From contig NZ_PYVZ01000007.1 of assembly GCF_003056405.1 (NCBI RefSeq), forward strand, positions 124,001 to 188,000: DNA of 64,000 nt, written 5' to 3'. Source of the DNA: Devosia indica. Lineage in GTDB: Bacteria; Pseudomonadota; Alphaproteobacteria; Rhizobiales; Devosiaceae. The first letter of the stretch is position 1; each line of letters opens with the position of its first letter. Positions 35,448-44,343 of this stretch are shown piece after piece. The notes under the pieces are model-generated. The model was not told where the DNA came from and made no database searches. It was given only the letters and a program-made list of their open reading frames with translations. The translations under genes and the position numbers were made by a program.

Positions 35448-35681
35448 TTAGCGTCCATTAACCTGTGTTGTGTCGGGCTTTGCCATCCATTTGATCAACG
35501 GCATTGCAGGCAGCATCCAGCCCATCCCTGCGACGATGAAGAAACCGATCAGCACCAGACCGGGAAGCCCCTCGGGCAGCAGCAGGTAGACCGAGGTCGC
35601 CAGAATCGACCACAGGATGATCGAGCCGACTAGAAGGAAGGCGCCTATCAATTTGCGGCTACGCTGGTTCATGTGCGGCAT
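35448..35681 (-). CDS. DUF2842 family small membrane protein
   Basis: A 77-aa protein with two membrane helices (about 12-34 and 39-60). The MNQRSRKLIGAFLLVGSI start, central PEGLPGLVLIGFFIVAGMGW and final LPAMPLIKWM match the DUF2842 family of alphaproteobacteria. Function is unknown. Family members usually begin at the equivalent of Met4 (35672). It is divergent from ctaA across 70 bases; neighbourhood with respiratory genes is the only hint of role. Confidence 0.85.
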   Translation of the reverse strand: MPHMNQRSRKLIGAFLLVGSIILWSILATSVYLLLPEGLPGLVLIGFFIVAGMGWMLPAMPLIKWMAKPDTTQVNGR

Positions 35682-35751
35682 CTGGGCTGTTGCGAGGCAA
35701 TCATGAGCGGATTACCACTCCCGCACGCTTATCGAAACCGGAAACCGTGCC

Positions 35752-36813
35752 GTGACCCCCAAGCAAGATGCCGCACCGGGCCAAGTCAGCTACGCAAGTG
35801 ATCCATTACGGCCCGTCCGCATCTGGCTCTATGGACTGGCCGCCTTTGTCCTGCTCATCGTTGTGGTCGGGGGCATCACGCGCCTGACCGAATCCGGCCT
35901 TTCCATCACCTCGTGGAAGCCCATTTCAGGTGTGATTCCGCCGCTCAACCAGGCCGAATGGGAGGCCGAGTTCGAGGCCTATAAGCAGATCCCGCAATAT
36001 TCGGTGATCAACTCTTGGATGAGCCTTGATGATTTCAAGTTCATATTCTTCTGGGAGTGGTTCCACCGCCTCGTCGCGCGCTTCCTCGGCGTGCTCTTCA
36101 TCGTCCCCTTTGTCGTCTTCCTGTTCCAGAAGCGCCTGCCGCGGAATCTCGCCTGGCCGCTGTTTGGCCTGTTTGTACTTGGCGGCTTCCAGGGCGCATT
36201 GGGCTGGTGGATGGTATCATCGGGCCTGACCGAATTGACCTCCGTATCTCAATACCGCCTGGCCGCCCATCTGACGGCCGCCTCTCTGCTATTCATCGCA
36301 CTGGTCTACGTAGCCCGTTCGCTCTCGCCAGGCCGTGTTCTGGGGCGGGTCACCGGCTTTCACATGGCTACGGCGATCTTGCTGCTCGTCTCAATCATTC
36401 TGCAGATCGGGGCAGGGGCCTTTGTGGCCGGTCTTGATGCGGGCATGGGCTACCAGACCTGGCCGCTGATGGACGGGGCCATCATTCCAAATGGGCTGTT
36501 CGCCATGGATCCGGCATGGCGCAACCTGTTCGAGAATGCGCTCACCGTGCAGTTCATCCACCGGGGCCTCGCATATTTGATCGTGGCCTATGTCGCATAT
36601 CTGATCTGGCGCCGATATAGCGATGGCGGCTTTGGCGGTGTCCACGGCTGGCTGCCGCGCATCGGTGCCATCGTGCTGCTGCAGGTCGGTCTGGGCATTG
36701 CGACCTTGCTGATGAGTGTCCCCATCGGTCTTGCCGTGGGCCATCAGGCCCTTGCTTTCATGCTGGCCGGCCTCTCGATTGCCTACATTGCCGACATGCG
36801 CCGAGTGCGGTAA
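35752..36813 (+). CDS. ctaA: Heme A synthase CtaA
   Basis: A 353-aa eight-helix inner-membrane enzyme that converts heme O to heme A for cytochrome c oxidase. The motif GGITRLTESGLSITSWKPISG lies after helix 1 and is diagnostic. Heme-liganding histidines appear in FFWEWFHRLVARFLG, QYRLAAHLTAA, FIHRGLAYLIVAY and AVGHQALAF. GLDAGMGYQTWPLMDG is the usual loop of the second half. Start is GTG 35752. This is the alphaproteobacterial form without the N-terminal cysteine pair. Confidence 0.96.
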   Translation: MTPKQDAAPGQVSYASDPLRPVRIWLYGLAAFVLLIVVVGGITRLTESGLSITSWKPISGVIPPLNQAEWEAEFEAYKQIPQYSVINSWMSLDDFKFIFFWEWFHRLVARFLGVLFIVPFVVFLFQKRLPRNLAWPLFGLFVLGGFQGALGWWMVSSGLTELTSVSQYRLAAHLTAASLLFIALVYVARSLSPGRVLGRVTGFHMATAILLLVSIILQIGAGAFVAGLDAGMGYQTWPLMDGAIIPNGLFAMDPAWRNLFENALTVQFIHRGLAYLIVAYVAYLIWRRYSDGGFGGVHGWLPRIGAIVLLQVGLGIATLLMSVPIGLAVGHQALAFMLAGLSIAYIADMRRVR

Positions 36814-36864
36814 TATAATACCGCGTTTGTAAGCTGTTGATTTATATAGTGAAATAAATGGGAG

Positions 36865-36893
36865 TTGACGATACTCGGAATCTCCCTTAGAGA
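36865..36893 (+). promoter_or_regulatory. Candidate sigma-70 promoter of rplM-rpsI
   Basis: TTGACG (36865-36870), a 17-base spacer and TAGAGA (36888-36893) lie 60 bases before rplM. The spacing is ideal and the hexamers are good for a ribosomal protein operon. Confidence 0.6.
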
Positions 36894-36906
36894 GCCGCTC
36901 GAACTG

Positions 36907-36928
36907 GCCGGTCCATGCGTGGGCCGGC
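36907..36928 (+). promoter_or_regulatory. Leader hairpin ahead of rplM
   Basis: An 8-bp stem GCCGGTCC/GGGCCGGC (one U-G pair) with loop ATGCGT stands in the 5' leader of the L13 message, 25 bases before the start codon. Ribosomal protein operons are often autoregulated through such leaders, so this may bind L13 or S9; no match to a described leader is claimed. Confidence 0.4.
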
Positions 36929-36953
36929 TGCTTGAATCTTAGGGAATTCGCTT

Positions 36954-37418
36954 ATGAGCACGTACTCGGCAAAACCGAGCGAGATCGAAAAGCAGTGGGT
37001 CCTGATCGACGCCGAAGGGCTGGTCGTGGGTCGTCTGGCTTCGATCATCGCATCGCGTCTGCGCGGCAAGCACAAGCCGACCTTCACCCCCCACATGGAC
37101 ATGGGTGACAACATCATCGTCATCAATGCCGACAAGGTGAAGTTGACCGGTCGCAAGCTGGACCAGCATCGCTTCTACTGGCACACCGGTTACCCCGGTG
37201 GCATCAAGGACCGCACCGCGCGTGAGCTGCTCGAAGGCCGCTTCCCGAACCGTGTCCTCGAGAATGCCGTTCGCCGCATGATGCCTGGTGGTCCGCTGAC
37301 CCGCGCCCAGCTCAAGAACCTGCGCGTTTACGCTGGTACCGAGCATCCCCATGAAGCGCAGAATCCGAGCAAGCTCGACGTCGCTGCGATGAACACCAAG
37401 AATGCGCGGGTGAAGTAA
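36954..37418 (+). CDS. rplM: 50S ribosomal protein L13
   Basis: A 154-aa protein that assembles early into the large subunit. Conserved stretches include [55 protein letters not shown] and [20 protein letters not shown]. Length is typical for alphaproteobacteria. It is followed immediately by rpsI, the universal pair, with one intervening base. Confidence 0.99.
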   Translation: MSTYSAKPSEIEKQWVLIDAEGLVVGRLASIIASRLRGKHKPTFTPHMDMGDNIIVINADKVKLTGRKLDQHRFYWHTGYPGGIKDRTARELLEGRFPNRVLENAVRRMMPGGPLTRAQLKNLRVYAGTEHPHEAQNPSKLDVAAMNTKNARVK

Positions 37419-37419
37419 T

Positions 37420-37902
37420 ATGGCTGAAACCATCAACTCCCTCGAAGACCTCGGCACCACCGCAGCCGCTCCGGCTGTGAACACCGCTCCGGTCCACGAA
37501 CAGAAGCTCGACAGCCTCGGCCGCGCCTATGCCACCGGCAAGCGCAAGAACGCCGTCGCCCGTGTCTGGATCAAGCCGGGCAAGGGCACCCTCACCGTCA
37601 ACGGCCGCGAATTCGCCAAATACTTCGCCCGTCCGGTTCTGCAGCTCATCGTCAAGCAGCCGATCGTCGCTTCCGAGCGTCTCGATCAGTATGACGTGAA
37701 CGTCACCGTCGCCGGCGGCGGTCTGTCCGGTCAGGCCGGTGCCGTTCGTCACGGCATCTCCAAGGCTCTCACCTACTTCGAACCCGCCCTGCGCCCGGTT
37801 CTGAAGAAGGGTGGCTTCCTGACCCGTGACAGCCGCGTTGTGGAACGCAAGAAGTACGGCAAGGCCAAGGCCCGCCGGTCGTTCCAGTTCTCCAAGCGCT
37901 GA
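37420..37902 (+). CDS. rpsI: 30S ribosomal protein S9
   Basis: A 160-aa protein. The core contains [20 protein letters not shown], then [20 protein letters not shown] and [20 protein letters not shown], ending in the invariant FQFSKR tail that reaches the tRNA P site. An N-terminal extension of about 35 residues rich in Ala, Thr and Glu is usual in Hyphomicrobiales. A strong terminator follows. Confidence 0.99.
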   Translation: MAETINSLEDLGTTAAAPAVNTAPVHEQKLDSLGRAYATGKRKNAVARVWIKPGKGTLTVNGREFAKYFARPVLQLIVKQPIVASERLDQYDVNVTVAGGGLSGQAGAVRHGISKALTYFEPALRPVLKKGGFLTRDSRVVERKKYGKAKARRSFQFSKR

Positions 37903-37926
37903 TCGCTGGACTATCGAATTTTGCGA

Positions 37927-37949
37927 GGGGCCGGGAAACCGGCCCCTTT
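37927..37949 (+). terminator. Terminator of the rplM-rpsI operon
   Basis: A perfect 8-bp stem GGGGCCGG (37927-37934) and CCGGCCCC (37939-37946) with a GAAA tetraloop, followed by TTT. It stands just ahead of the ribosome site of the next gene. Confidence 0.85.
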
Positions 37950-37964
37950 GCTTTGGGAGGTGTC

Positions 37965-38366
37965 ATGTTCAGCCATGTGACCGTCGGCAGCAACGATCTC
38001 GAACGTGCTGGTCAGTTCTACGATGCCGTGCTTCTGCCGCTTGGCCTTCGTCGGCGCGTGGTAGAGCCCGATGGCGGACCGGAGGCGCTCTGCTGGGTGG
38101 GAAAGTCCCCATATCCGCGCTTCTATGTCTATGTACCGTTCGACGGGCGGGCAGCAGCACCGGGGAACGGCGCGATGCTGGCTTTCATCGCGCCAAGCAA
38201 GGACGCCGTGATCGAGGCCCATACTGCAGGCTTGGCGGCCGGCGGTCGGGACGAGGGGGCGCCCGGCCTCAGACCGCACTATGCGCCAGACTATTTCGGC
38301 GCCTATTTGCGCGATCCTGATGGCAACAAAGTCCACCTTGTATTTCGGGCGGTTCTGCTCACCTGA
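37965..38366 (+). CDS. VOC-superfamily (glyoxalase/dioxygenase-like) protein
   Basis: A 133-aa metal-binding fold protein. It begins MFSHVTVGSNDLERAGQFYD with the first metal His, and ends with DYFGAYLRDPDGNKVHLVFR, the classic paired beta-alpha-beta ending with Tyr and ligands. The closest relatives by pattern are lyases/dioxygenases of unknown substrate. GGGAGGTG lies ahead of ATG 37965, deciding the start against an in-frame GTG at 37953. Confidence 0.88.
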   Translation: MFSHVTVGSNDLERAGQFYDAVLLPLGLRRRVVEPDGGPEALCWVGKSPYPRFYVYVPFDGRAAAPGNGAMLAFIAPSKDAVIEAHTAGLAAGGRDEGAPGLRPHYAPDYFGAYLRDPDGNKVHLVFRAVLLT

Positions 38367-38371
38367 TTGCC

Positions 38372-39016
38372 ATGCCCAGTCTCGTCACGCGCTTTCACAT
38401 GCTGATTTTCATCGTCACCTTGGCCATTGCCGGTGTCGCTGTCCTCAACATCCCCGAGGGTTACGCGTTCCCGGCGCATTGGCGCGGTTCGACCGTAGAT
38501 TGGTTATGGCCGCGCAATCTCGCCCTGGCCGTCGCGCCGGCATTGCAGCTACTGCTCATCTCTGCCTTCTTTCTGCTCGGACGTGCCCTGACCAGGAACC
38601 ACCTCGCCAAGACCCGGCATATCTTGGACCCGGCGCTGAGCCTGCTTCTGGCCGTCGCTGCGGCCCTTCAGCTTGGGCTGCTTTTCAACGGCATCGGCTC
38701 TGACATCGATATGTTCCGCATCACGGCTTTTGGCCTGGCAGCCCTCTTGCTGGTGCTGGCTGTCGTCATCTACGAGGCCGAGCGCCACTCCTATGCCGGA
38801 CTGCGCATGCCCTGGCCCATCCCATCCGATCGCGCCTGGAAAGTTGTCCACCGCATCAGCGGAATTGCTTCAGCGCTCGCCGCCATCGCATTGGCCTGGC
38901 TGGCCTGGCTCGACCCGGGGCCGGGCATGCTTGTGCTTGCAATGGCGGGAACGCTCGGCATGCTGCCCTTGTTGGCCGGCCTGGTTACGCTTGCGACCCG
39001 CGCCATGCAGGACTAG
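38372..39016 (+). CDS. SdpI/DUF1648-like membrane protein
   Basis: A 214-aa protein with about six hydrophobic helices. The loop after helix 1 has IPEGYAFPAHWRGSTVDW, the DUF1648 P-x-HW-x-G pattern. A later segment has PSDRAWKVVHRISGIAS, as in SdpI-type proteins (W-x-x-x-H). SdpI is the Bacillus immunity protein and signal-transduction protein for toxin SdpC; the alphaproteobacterial relatives have no set function. It shares its stop CTAG with the convergent P450 gene. Confidence 0.8.
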   Translation: MPSLVTRFHMLIFIVTLAIAGVAVLNIPEGYAFPAHWRGSTVDWLWPRNLALAVAPALQLLLISAFFLLGRALTRNHLAKTRHILDPALSLLLAVAAALQLGLLFNGIGSDIDMFRITAFGLAALLLVLAVVIYEAERHSYAGLRMPWPIPSDRAWKVVHRISGIASALAAIALAWLAWLDPGPGMLVLAMAGTLGMLPLLAGLVTLATRAMQD

Positions 39017-40269
39017 CGCCACCCCACCATCAGCCTCTCCAGCCCGTGGAAATGATAGACATTGCCATAGCGCGGCGGCTCCACGATCCTGAGCGTCGGC
39101 AGCCGCTCGAACAACACGCCCATGGCTTCCTGCAACTCGATCCGCGCCAATGGCGCGCCGATGCAGAAGTGGATGCCCGCGCCGAAGCTGACATTGGCGC
39201 CATCCGTGCGGAAAGGATCGAACCGGTCGGCATGGGCAAACCGCGCCGGGTCTCGATTGGCCGCCCCCAGCATCAATCCGATCACATCGCCCTTGCGCAG
39301 CGCAATGCCGTCCACTTCCGTGTCCATCAACGCATAGCGGGTGAACAGATGCAGGGGCGCATCGAAGCGCAGGCATTCTTCCACGGTTCTTTCTGCCTGT
39401 TCCGGCGTCGCGAACAGGCTCTGCGAGTCAAGCCCGCTTTCCAGGATCGACTTCACCCCATTGCCAGTCGTATGCACCGTCGCCTCATGCCCGGCATTGA
39501 GCAGCAAGATGGCGGTCGAGATCACCTCGTCATCGCTCAGCACGTCGCCATCGCGGTCCGTGGTCAGCATATGGGTAAGCAGGTCTTCGCGCGGCGCTTT
39601 GCGCCGCTCCGCGATCATGTCACGCAGATAGGCTGTGAACTCCGCCGCCGCCCGATTGGCATCCAGCTCGGTCTCGCGGGTGACATTGTACATATACATG
39701 GTCACCATGCGATTGGACCAATTAAGCAATTGCGGTGCCATTTCCGCCGGCAACCCGATCATTTCGGCAATCACGATGGCCGGGATCGGCGCCGCGAAGG
39801 CCTTGATCAGATCAACGCTCTCCGCGCCCTCGAACCCATCGATGATCTCGTGCGCCAATTGCCGGATGCGCGGACGCAATTGCTCCACCTGCCGCGACAC
39901 GAAAGCCCGGTTCACCAGCGTCCGCAGCCGCGTATGCGCCGGCGCCTCCAGGTTCAGCAGCGAAAATTTCTCTGTCAGGTCGAAGTCCGTCACATGCGGC
40001 TTGGGCTCGGGCAGCCCGACCTCTTCGCGGCTCGCTACATGCAGGATATCCCGCCCGAACCGCTTGTCGCGCAACAGGGCGCTGACCGATTTGAAGTCGG
40101 CAAAGCACCAATGCCCATACTCTTCCCAGAAAAAGGCCGGGTGGCTGGCATGCTGGCGCGCATAAAAGGGGTAGGGGTTCTGGTAGAAGGCCGGATCCTG
40201 CGGCGCTGCACTGGCACTGAGATGCGGCGGAACGCCGGTAATCGGTTTGACTTGGGTAATGGCGGCCAT
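39013..40269 (-). CDS. Cytochrome P450
   Basis: A 418-aa soluble bacterial P450. The I helix has LLNAGHEATVHTTGN with the oxygen-activating A-G-x-x-T pattern, modified here to AGHEAT. The ExxR motif is in VEECLRFDAPLHLF (K helix), and the heme loop is SFGAGIHFCIGAPLARIEL with the axial cysteine near 367. Members of this CYP107-like type hydroxylate fatty or terpenoid substrates. No ferredoxin or reductase gene lies nearby, so electron partners must be elsewhere. The gene is not clearly in an operon. Confidence 0.94.
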   Translation of the reverse strand: MAAITQVKPITGVPPHLSASAAPQDPAFYQNPYPFYARQHASHPAFFWEEYGHWCFADFKSVSALLRDKRFGRDILHVASREEVGLPEPKPHVTDFDLTEKFSLLNLEAPAHTRLRTLVNRAFVSRQVEQLRPRIRQLAHEIIDGFEGAESVDLIKAFAAPIPAIVIAEMIGLPAEMAPQLLNWSNRMVTMYMYNVTRETELDANRAAAEFTAYLRDMIAERRKAPREDLLTHMLTTDRDGDVLSDDEVISTAILLLNAGHEATVHTTGNGVKSILESGLDSQSLFATPEQAERTVEECLRFDAPLHLFTRYALMDTEVDGIALRKGDVIGLMLGAANRDPARFAHADRFDPFRTDGANVSFGAGIHFCIGAPLARIELQEAMGVLFERLPTLRIVEPPRYGNVYHFHGLERLMVGWR

Positions 40270-40403
40270 GGTCTCGGGGCGGTTTTTTTGATCGGCTGGT
40301 CAAACCTAAAGCGTGACGCGGGATCTGCCTATGCCCTCACGCCTTGCTCCCGTCGAAAAAATCGCTAGGGAAGAGGACGACAGTTTCGAGGAGCATTAAT
40401 CCC

Positions 40404-40631
40404 GTGAGCGACATCACCTATTCCGAGGCAATCGATGCCATCTACGCCTCGATCCAGAACGACAACGAAGACCTCGATACCCATATCGCAGCGCTCAAGG
40501 CCGCCATGGCGCGTGAAGGGATCAAGGAGGCCACCTTCGAAACCGCCAAGCTGGCTCAGGGCAATCGCCAGGGCCGCAAGCTGATGCAGGCCTACTTCCG
40601 CAAAAAGGGCATTGCGGTCGGTTTCAGCTAA
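40404..40631 (+). CDS. Small hypothetical protein, 75 aa
   Basis: A short, charged, probably helical soluble protein starting (V/M)SDITYSEAIDAIYASIQN and ending RKKGIAVGFS. No family is recognised. GAGGAG is well placed before the GTG at 40404, which supports this start instead of an upstream ATG at 40344 whose extra residues look noncoding. Its coding base use matches its neighbours. It stands alone between the divergent P450 and clpP. Confidence 0.75.
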   Translation: MSDITYSEAIDAIYASIQNDNEDLDTHIAALKAAMAREGIKEATFETAKLAQGNRQGRKLMQAYFRKKGIAVGFS

Positions 40632-40694
40632 CTTGAGACAATTTGGCTGCATTCACCTTTTAGCCACAAGAAATGGGCGAGAAACGGCGGGACT

Positions 40695-40726
40695 ATTGAA
40701 GCCTGCCCCATTGCCGCCTATCTCTG
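40695..40726 (+). promoter_or_regulatory. Sigma-32 (RpoH) type promoter of clpP
   Basis: ATTG (40695-40698), an 18-base spacer and CCTATCTCTG (40717-40726) fit the alphaproteobacterial RpoH pattern CTTG-N17/18-CYTATNTNNG; the -10 box matches at every defined position. clpP is a known heat-shock gene. Start of transcription would be about 160 bases before the gene, leaving a long leader with a small CCGCC/GGCGG hairpin at 40733-40748. Confidence 0.6.
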
Positions 40727-40896
40727 CCTTTACCGCCCGTTAAGGCGGCGTCGACTGCAATCAGCCCGTCGCGCTGATTCTATTTCCGGCATGCCAAGCC
40801 CGTCCCGCCAATGCTGCGTCTGGGGCAGGGCATGTCCAAACCAACCAAGCCTGTCATCCGGTCCGCGACCCGGGGCAAGGCCAAGGGGCAAACCAT

Positions 40897-41526
40897 ATGC
40901 GGGATCCGCACGATCTTTACATGAACACGCTCGTTCCCATGGTGGTCGAGCAGTCGAACCGCGGCGAACGCGCATTCGACATCTATTCGCGGCTCCTCCG
41001 CGAACGCATCATTTTTGTGACCGGCGTGGTCGAGGACAATATGGCCTCGCTCATCGTCGCCCAGCTTCTGTTTCTCGAATCAGAGAACCCGAAGAAGGAA
41101 ATCGCCATGTACATCAACTCGCCCGGCGGCGTGGTGACGGCTGGCCTTTCCATCTATGACACCATGCAGTTCATCCGTCCGGCCGTTGCCACCATGGTCA
41201 TGGGCCAGGCCGCTTCGATGGGCTCGCTGCTGCTGGCAGCCGGTGAATCGGGCATGCGCACCTCGCTGCCCAATTCGCGCGTCATGGTCCACCAGCCCTC
41301 TGGCGGCTTCCAGGGTCAGGTCACCGACATCCTGATTCATGCTAAGGAAGTCGAGGGTTTGAAGCGTCGTCTTAATCAGATTTATGAAAAGCACACCGGC
41401 CGTTCCTACGAGGAAATCGAGAACGCTCTGGAGCGTGACCGCTTCCTCTCGCCTGAAGAGGCGAAGGCCTTTGGCCTGATCGATGCGGTCATGGAAAAAC
41501 GCGCCGTGCCGGAGGCATCCGCCTGA
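40897..41526 (+). CDS. clpP: ATP-dependent Clp protease proteolytic subunit ClpP
   Basis: A 209-aa serine protease that forms the fourteen-subunit chamber fed by ClpX or ClpA. The catalytic triad is complete: Ser107 in GQAASMGS, His132 in VMVHQPSGG and Asp181 in ERDRFLS. The N-terminus [20 protein letters not shown] agrees with rhizobial ClpP, including the short propeptide before LVPMVVEQ. An RpoH-type promoter precedes it, and a terminator hairpin separates it from clpX. Confidence 0.98.
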   Translation: MRDPHDLYMNTLVPMVVEQSNRGERAFDIYSRLLRERIIFVTGVVEDNMASLIVAQLLFLESENPKKEIAMYINSPGGVVTAGLSIYDTMQFIRPAVATMVMGQAASMGSLLLAAGESGMRTSLPNSRVMVHQPSGGFQGQVTDILIHAKEVEGLKRRLNQIYEKHTGRSYEEIENALERDRFLSPEEAKAFGLIDAVMEKRAVPEASA

Positions 41527-41589
41527 CTTGGCGCGCGTTAAGCACAATGCTGATGCGCCGTGGACTGTGATCCAAGCGCAATTGCACCG

Positions 41590-41634
41590 AGCCGGAACGG
41601 CCTTTAAGGTCGTTTCGGCTTAGACTTTCTTTAT
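41590..41634 (+). terminator. Terminator hairpin after clpP
   Basis: A 13-bp stem AGCCGGAACGGCC (41590-41602) and GGTCGTTTCGGCT (41608-41620), with two G-U pairs and loop TTTAA, is followed by a T-rich TAGACTTTCTTTAT. It would end the clpP message or attenuate read-through into clpX. Confidence 0.75.
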
Positions 41635-41640
41635 GCCTTG

Positions 41641-41688
41641 AGCGTTAGCCTGCCTGTTAACGCTTGATTTTGGGGGTGCTCAACCCCC
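41641..41688 (+). promoter_or_regulatory. Two tandem hairpins in the clpX leader
   Basis: A perfect AGCGTTA/TAACGCT stem (41641-41647 with 41658-41664) is followed by GGGGGT/ACCCCC (41672-41677 with 41683-41688), with five bases in the second loop. The second stem ends directly before the GGGAG ribosome site of clpX, so it may modulate its translation. Confidence 0.45.
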
Positions 41689-41700
41689 GGGAGTGACTGG

Positions 41701-42978
41701 ATGTCCAAAGAGACGACGAACGGCGAAACCTCCAAGAACACGCTTTACTGCTCGTTCTGCGGCAAGTCGCAGCACGAAGTGCGCAAGCTGATCGCCGGTC
41801 CGACCGTATTCATCTGCGATGAATGCGTCGAACTGTGCATGGACATCATCCGCGAAGAGAACAAGACCTCCATGGTCAAGTCCTCCGAGGGCGTGCCCAC
41901 ACCTGCAGAAATCTGCAAGGTGCTGGACGACTACGTCATCGGCCAGTTCCGCGCCAAGCGCGTGCTCTCCGTGGCTGTCCACAATCACTACAAGCGCCTG
42001 CACCACGCAGCCAAGAACCAGGATGTTGAACTGTCCAAGTCCAACATCATGCTGATCGGCCCCACCGGTTCGGGCAAGACCCTGTTGGCCCAGACCATGG
42101 CGCGCATCCTCGATGTGCCTTTCACCATGGCCGATGCCACCACCCTGACCGAAGCCGGCTATGTCGGCGAGGACGTGGAAAACATCATCCTCAAACTGCT
42201 GCAGTCTGCCGACTACAATGTCGAGAAGGCCCAGCGCGGCATCGTCTATATCGACGAGGTCGACAAGATTTCCCGCAAGTCGGACAACCCCTCGATCACC
42301 CGTGATGTTTCGGGCGAGGGTGTGCAGCAGGCCCTGCTCAAGATCATGGAAGGCACCGTGGCCTCCGTGCCCCCGCAGGGCGGTCGCAAGCACCCGCAGC
42401 AGGAATTCCTGCAGGTGGACACGACCAATATCCTGTTCATCTGCGGCGGCGCCTTTGCCGGCCTCGAAAAGATTATCTCGGCGCGTGGCGAGGGTTCGGG
42501 CATCGGCTTTGCCGCCACCGTCAAGGATCCGAACGATCGTCGCGTTGGTGAAATGCTGGCCGAGGTGGAGCCCGAGGATCTGGTCAAATTCGGCCTTATC
42601 CCCGAATTCATCGGTCGTCTGCCGGTCCTGGCAACGCTGGAAGATCTCGATGTGCCCGCGCTCATCGAAATTCTCACCGCGCCCAAGAACGCACTGGTCC
42701 GTCAGTATCAGCGCCTGTTCCAGATGGAAGAGATCGAACTCACCTTCCACGAGGATGCCCTCAAGGCCATCGCCGAGAAGGCCATCGAGCGCAAGACCGG
42801 TGCCCGCGGCCTCCGCTCGATCATGGAAGGCATCCTGCTCGACACCATGTACGACCTGCCTTCCCTCGAAGGCGTCGAAGAAGTGGTGATCAGCGAGGAT
42901 GTGGTGCGGGGCAAGGATGTCCGTCCGCTCTACATCTATTCCGAACGCAACAAGGACGAAGCGCCGGCAACGGCCTGA
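41701..42978 (+). CDS. clpX: ATP-dependent Clp protease ATP-binding subunit ClpX
   Basis: A 425-aa AAA+ unfoldase. The N-terminal zinc domain has CSFCGK (about 17-22) and CDECVELC (about 39-46). Walker A is [12 protein letters not shown] near 118-129, with Walker B in [10 protein letters not shown]. The substrate-gripping pore loop G-Y-V-G is in [10 protein letters not shown], and the ClpP-binding loop is in the [11 protein letters not shown] region. All main motifs are intact. Its 174-base spacing from clpP holds a terminator and two leader hairpins. Confidence 0.99.
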   Translation: MSKETTNGETSKNTLYCSFCGKSQHEVRKLIAGPTVFICDECVELCMDIIREENKTSMVKSSEGVPTPAEICKVLDDYVIGQFRAKRVLSVAVHNHYKRLHHAAKNQDVELSKSNIMLIGPTGSGKTLLAQTMARILDVPFTMADATTLTEAGYVGEDVENIILKLLQSADYNVEKAQRGIVYIDEVDKISRKSDNPSITRDVSGEGVQQALLKIMEGTVASVPPQGGRKHPQQEFLQVDTTNILFICGGAFAGLEKIISARGEGSGIGFAATVKDPNDRRVGEMLAEVEPEDLVKFGLIPEFIGRLPVLATLEDLDVPALIEILTAPKNALVRQYQRLFQMEEIELTFHEDALKAIAEKAIERKTGARGLRSIMEGILLDTMYDLPSLEGVEEVVISEDVVRGKDVRPLYIYSERNKDEAPATA

Positions 42979-42999
42979 ATGTCCTGCTACTGAGCAGTT

Positions 43000-43033
43000 A
43001 AACGCCGGGCCCAGTGCCCGGCGTTTCATTTTT
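43000..43033 (+). terminator. Terminator after clpX
   Basis: A perfect 11-bp stem AAACGCCGGGC (43000-43010) and GCCCGGCGTTT (43016-43026) with loop CCAGT, followed by CATTTTTC. It lies between clpX and the convergent arginase gene. Confidence 0.9.
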
Positions 43034-43082
43034 CATGCTCTGCTCTCCCAGCGGAAGCAGGGGCGGATCGGACGATGAGCGC

Positions 43083-44054
43083 TTAGTCCTGCGTCACGAA
43101 TTCCACGGGACCGGCTTCCTCCCCCATGATCGAGCGCCCGAACAGGCTCGCGACCAGATCCACCATCAACGTGGCCGTCTTGCCGCCATGGTCGAGGAAG
43201 GGATTGAGTTCCACCACGTCGAGCGACCCCACCAGCCCGCTGTCATGCAGCATTTCCATCACCAGATGCGCCTCTCGATAGCTGAGGCCGCCCGGCACGA
43301 GCGTGCCGCCGCCGGGTGCAATACTGGGATCAACCGAATCGACATCAAAACTGACATGCAGGTGCGCCCCATCGGCTTTGGCCCTGTCGATGACATGCTG
43401 CATGGTTGCGACAACGCCGAGTTGGTCGAGCTTGCGCATGTCGATCACCTCGACACCACGCGCCTGCACCAGCTTTCTCTCTTCCCGGTCCACCGAGCGG
43501 GCCCCGAACACGGTCACATTGCGCGGATCAATTCGTCCCAGCCAGTCGCCACGATAGCTCGCATCGAACTCGTTTTCTCCGCAGAGCAGCGCCAGCGGCA
43601 TGCCATGCAGATTGCCTGAGGGGGAGGTGTCGGGCGTATTGTAATCCGCATGGGCATCGACCCAGAGCACATGCACCGGCTTCTGTTTCGGCAGGCAATG
43701 CCTGGCCACAGCCGAAACTGTTCCGATCGCGATAGAGTGATCGCCGCCCAGGAACACAGGAAAATGACCCGCGTCGAGAATGCCCAGTCCCGCATCGCTG
43801 ACCTGCTGCGCCAGGGCGAGTACATCTCCCTTTCGCTGTTCCACCGTGCGCCAGCTCAAGGGGGTCGTGGACAAATCCGCCTGCGAACTGCGCAAATCCC
43901 CGTGGTCGGCAACGTCCAGCTCGAGATCGATAAGGGCCTCGAGCAGGCCCGCAACGCGCAAGGCCTCCGGGCCCATGCCACAGCCCCGTATCGAAGCACC
44001 CGAGGCCGTGGCAACGCCGATGAAGTCAATTCGTTTGGGTCGGGCAGGGGGCAT
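43083..44054 (-). CDS. rocF: Arginase
   Basis: A 323-aa binuclear manganese ureohydrolase turning arginine into ornithine and urea. Metal-site motifs are all present: FLGGDHSIAIG (about 103-113), WVDAHADYNTP (about 133-143) and SFDVDSVDPSIAPG near 242-255. The SPSGNLHGMP loop and a final ENPF-like VELNPFLDHGG further support arginase over agmatinase. AGGAACTCC precedes ATG 44054. It lies on the opposite strand between clpX and lon, which are usually adjacent in this bacterial group. Confidence 0.94.
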   Translation of the reverse strand: MPPARPKRIDFIGVATASGASIRGCGMGPEALRVAGLLEALIDLELDVADHGDLRSSQADLSTTPLSWRTVEQRKGDVLALAQQVSDAGLGILDAGHFPVFLGGDHSIAIGTVSAVARHCLPKQKPVHVLWVDAHADYNTPDTSPSGNLHGMPLALLCGENEFDASYRGDWLGRIDPRNVTVFGARSVDREERKLVQARGVEVIDMRKLDQLGVVATMQHVIDRAKADGAHLHVSFDVDSVDPSIAPGGGTLVPGGLSYREAHLVMEMLHDSGLVGSLDVVELNPFLDHGGKTATLMVDLVASLFGRSIMGEEAGPVEFVTQD

Positions 44055-44219
44055 GTGGAGTTCCTCGAGGGACAGGAGCTTATGGGGTCAGACTGACATG
44101 ACGATATGCTGGCAGGCCACCACATTCGTTTTGGCAGCCAAGGCACATCAGTGTTCCGGCCTTTTGCACATATCTCCTGTGCGAAGTAACGCTAATGGTC
44201 ACAAAACCGCAAAGCTTGA

Positions 44220-44250
44220 CTTGCGGGCAGGGCGGTCCACCCTATTTATT
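44220..44250 (+). promoter_or_regulatory. Sigma-32 (RpoH) type promoter of lon
   Basis: CTTG (44220-44223), a 17-base spacer and CCTATTTATT (44241-44250) match the alphaproteobacterial RpoH consensus at all but the last defined -10 base. It lies about 95 bases before lon, a classic heat-shock gene. The rest of the 289-base gap between arginase and lon shows no gene. Confidence 0.65.
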
Positions 44251-44343
44251 AACCTGAATCGCCCAGCCTTCTAACGATTGGGCAGTCGCAATACGGGCGC
44301 GCTACCAATTCCTCCCTCCGGCGCGCCCCGGAAAGGATATGTG

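Noticed and set aside
36807..36824. Terminator after ctaA (GCGGTA...TACCGC)
   Set aside because: Only a 6-bp stem, overlapping the stop codon, and no T-run follows.
41680..43029. 449-codon minus-strand open frame opposite clpX
   Set aside because: Fully antisense to clpX, which has every expected motif. The His/Gly/Asp-rich product is typical of complementary GC-rich coding DNA.
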